Assembly (NCBI GenBank): GCA_013203465.1
Contig: JABMNR010000065.1
Coordinates: 1 to 36,135, forward strand
DNA: 36,135 nucleotides
DNA from: Alphaproteobacteria bacterium
GTDB taxonomy: Bacteria > Pseudomonadota > Alphaproteobacteria > Thalassobaculales > Thalassobaculaceae
Direction: 5' to 3'
In this document: piece by piece, positions 32,464 to 36,135 of the stretch
Position numbering within the stretch: position 1 is the first letter of the stretch
Layout: each line of letters starts with the position of its first letter
The notes under the pieces: generated by a model
What the model saw: only the letters and a program-made list of their open reading frames with translations
Told to the model about the DNA's origin: nothing
The model's database searches: none
Program-made: the position numbers and the translations under genes

Positions 32464-32776
32464 GACAGTGCCTCCAAAATATCTCGGACGATTGTGGCCC
32501 TCAGTTCATTAAGATGTGGTTAACGGCCCGCAGAGTAAAGCTTTAAGAATAGAAGGGAGTTAATTCGTGTAATAATTTTCTAAAATATTTTGTAATTACC
32601 TCGACTTTCATGATCTGGTTTGACCGGCGGTCTTCAAAAAAGAGTGGTCACTTCGCCGTGTTGCGAGGGCCGGAAGCGGCAGATGACAGTCGTTGCCATC
32701 GAGGACGCCTCTAAAACCTCGTCAAATCGCCTGTGATCTGATTCATTTCCGTCATCGGTTTGATGTAGGGTACCAT
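32464..32776. other. Long intergenic stretch with an AT-rich core
   Basis: About 310 bases with no coding frame I can support. The part 32515-32640 is strikingly AT-rich for this genome (runs such as TAATAATTTTCTAAAATATTTT). It is the likely promoter zone for the repeat-protein gene, though no clean -35/-10 pair stands out. TTTGA and TCAAA (32619-32638) form an inverted repeat around GACCG-G-CGGTC. A small RNA cannot be excluded. Confidence 0.5.
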
Positions 32777-32809
32777 GAAAAACGGCCCGGCGGGTTGGGC
32801 CGGGCCGTT
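32777..32809 (-). terminator. Intrinsic terminator of nrdJ
   Basis: AACGGCCCGGC pairs perfectly with GCCGGGCCGTT over eleven base pairs around a seven-base loop. On the minus strand it is followed directly by a run of five T (opposite 32778-32782). It lies 32 bases after the nrdJ stop, in the right orientation. Confidence 0.88.
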
Positions 32810-32840
32810 CGAGTAGGGCGGTGACTGCGCGGCGGTGTTC

Positions 32841-36135
<3,295 letters not shown>

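Overview
The window is about 36 kb of GC-rich, gene-dense bacterial chromosome. Several families are typical of Alphaproteobacteria: a DUF2842 membrane protein, DUF1285, the TIGR02186 membrane protein beside a TauE/SafE exporter, the moxR-DUF58-DUF4159-GATase cluster, and a long B12-dependent ribonucleotide reductase. A Rhodospirillales-like organism is my best guess, but no rRNA or taxonomic marker is present. I saw no tRNA, rRNA, CRISPR array, prophage or intact insertion sequence.

Layout, left to right. (1) 1-3487: 3' part of a pseB-type sugar-nucleotide dehydratase gene, a small DUF2842 membrane protein, a PilZ-like protein, an MFS transporter and an overlapping GNAT acetyltransferase. 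(2) 3466-8105 (minus): a three-gene molybdoenzyme operon that best fits the cytoplasmic, quinone-linked sulfite dehydrogenase SoeABC. (3) 8296-9153: oxaloacetate decarboxylase of the PEP mutase superfamily. (4) 9240-12292 (minus): an ArsR-type regulator, a single-domain rhodanese, a TauE/SafE sulfite exporter, a TIGR02186 membrane protein and a universal stress protein. (5) 12481-16717: a 48-codon fragment of hutF, an orphan nitrate/sulfonate-type ABC ATPase, then hutU and hutH. (6) 16727-19131: an unrecognised helical protein divergent from a PilZ protein, a pirin, and just upstream of the pirin a 27-codon frame that looks like an internally deleted wrbA. (7) 19304-26088 (minus): GATase-like, DUF4159, DUF58 and MoxR genes. 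(8) 26208-29537: DUF1285, CoA pyrophosphatase, tRNA CCA-adding enzyme and a 2-keto-4-pentenoate hydratase-like gene, tightly coupled. (9) 29592-32463: a small secreted protein, hemF, a GST and an Ala/Lys/Glu-repeat protein. (10) 32841 to the right edge: nrdJ, cut off at its 5' end, with a clear terminator.

The most coherent story is sulfur handling. SoeABC would oxidise sulfite to sulfate inside the cell. About 1.1 kb away a BigR/SqrR-like thiol regulator heads a gene row containing a rhodanese and a sulfite exporter, so sulfite could be made from sulfane sulfur, exported or oxidised. The second theme is genome decay: the hutF and wrbA fragments both show recent loss of gene interiors. Two FNR/FixK-type boxes (TTGA-N6-TCAA) were found, one placed to control hemF and one orphaned between convergent genes. 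Nothing here is certainly a new system. The best leads are the compact persulfide/sulfite cluster with its shifted sensor cysteine and the wrbA-like mini-gene.
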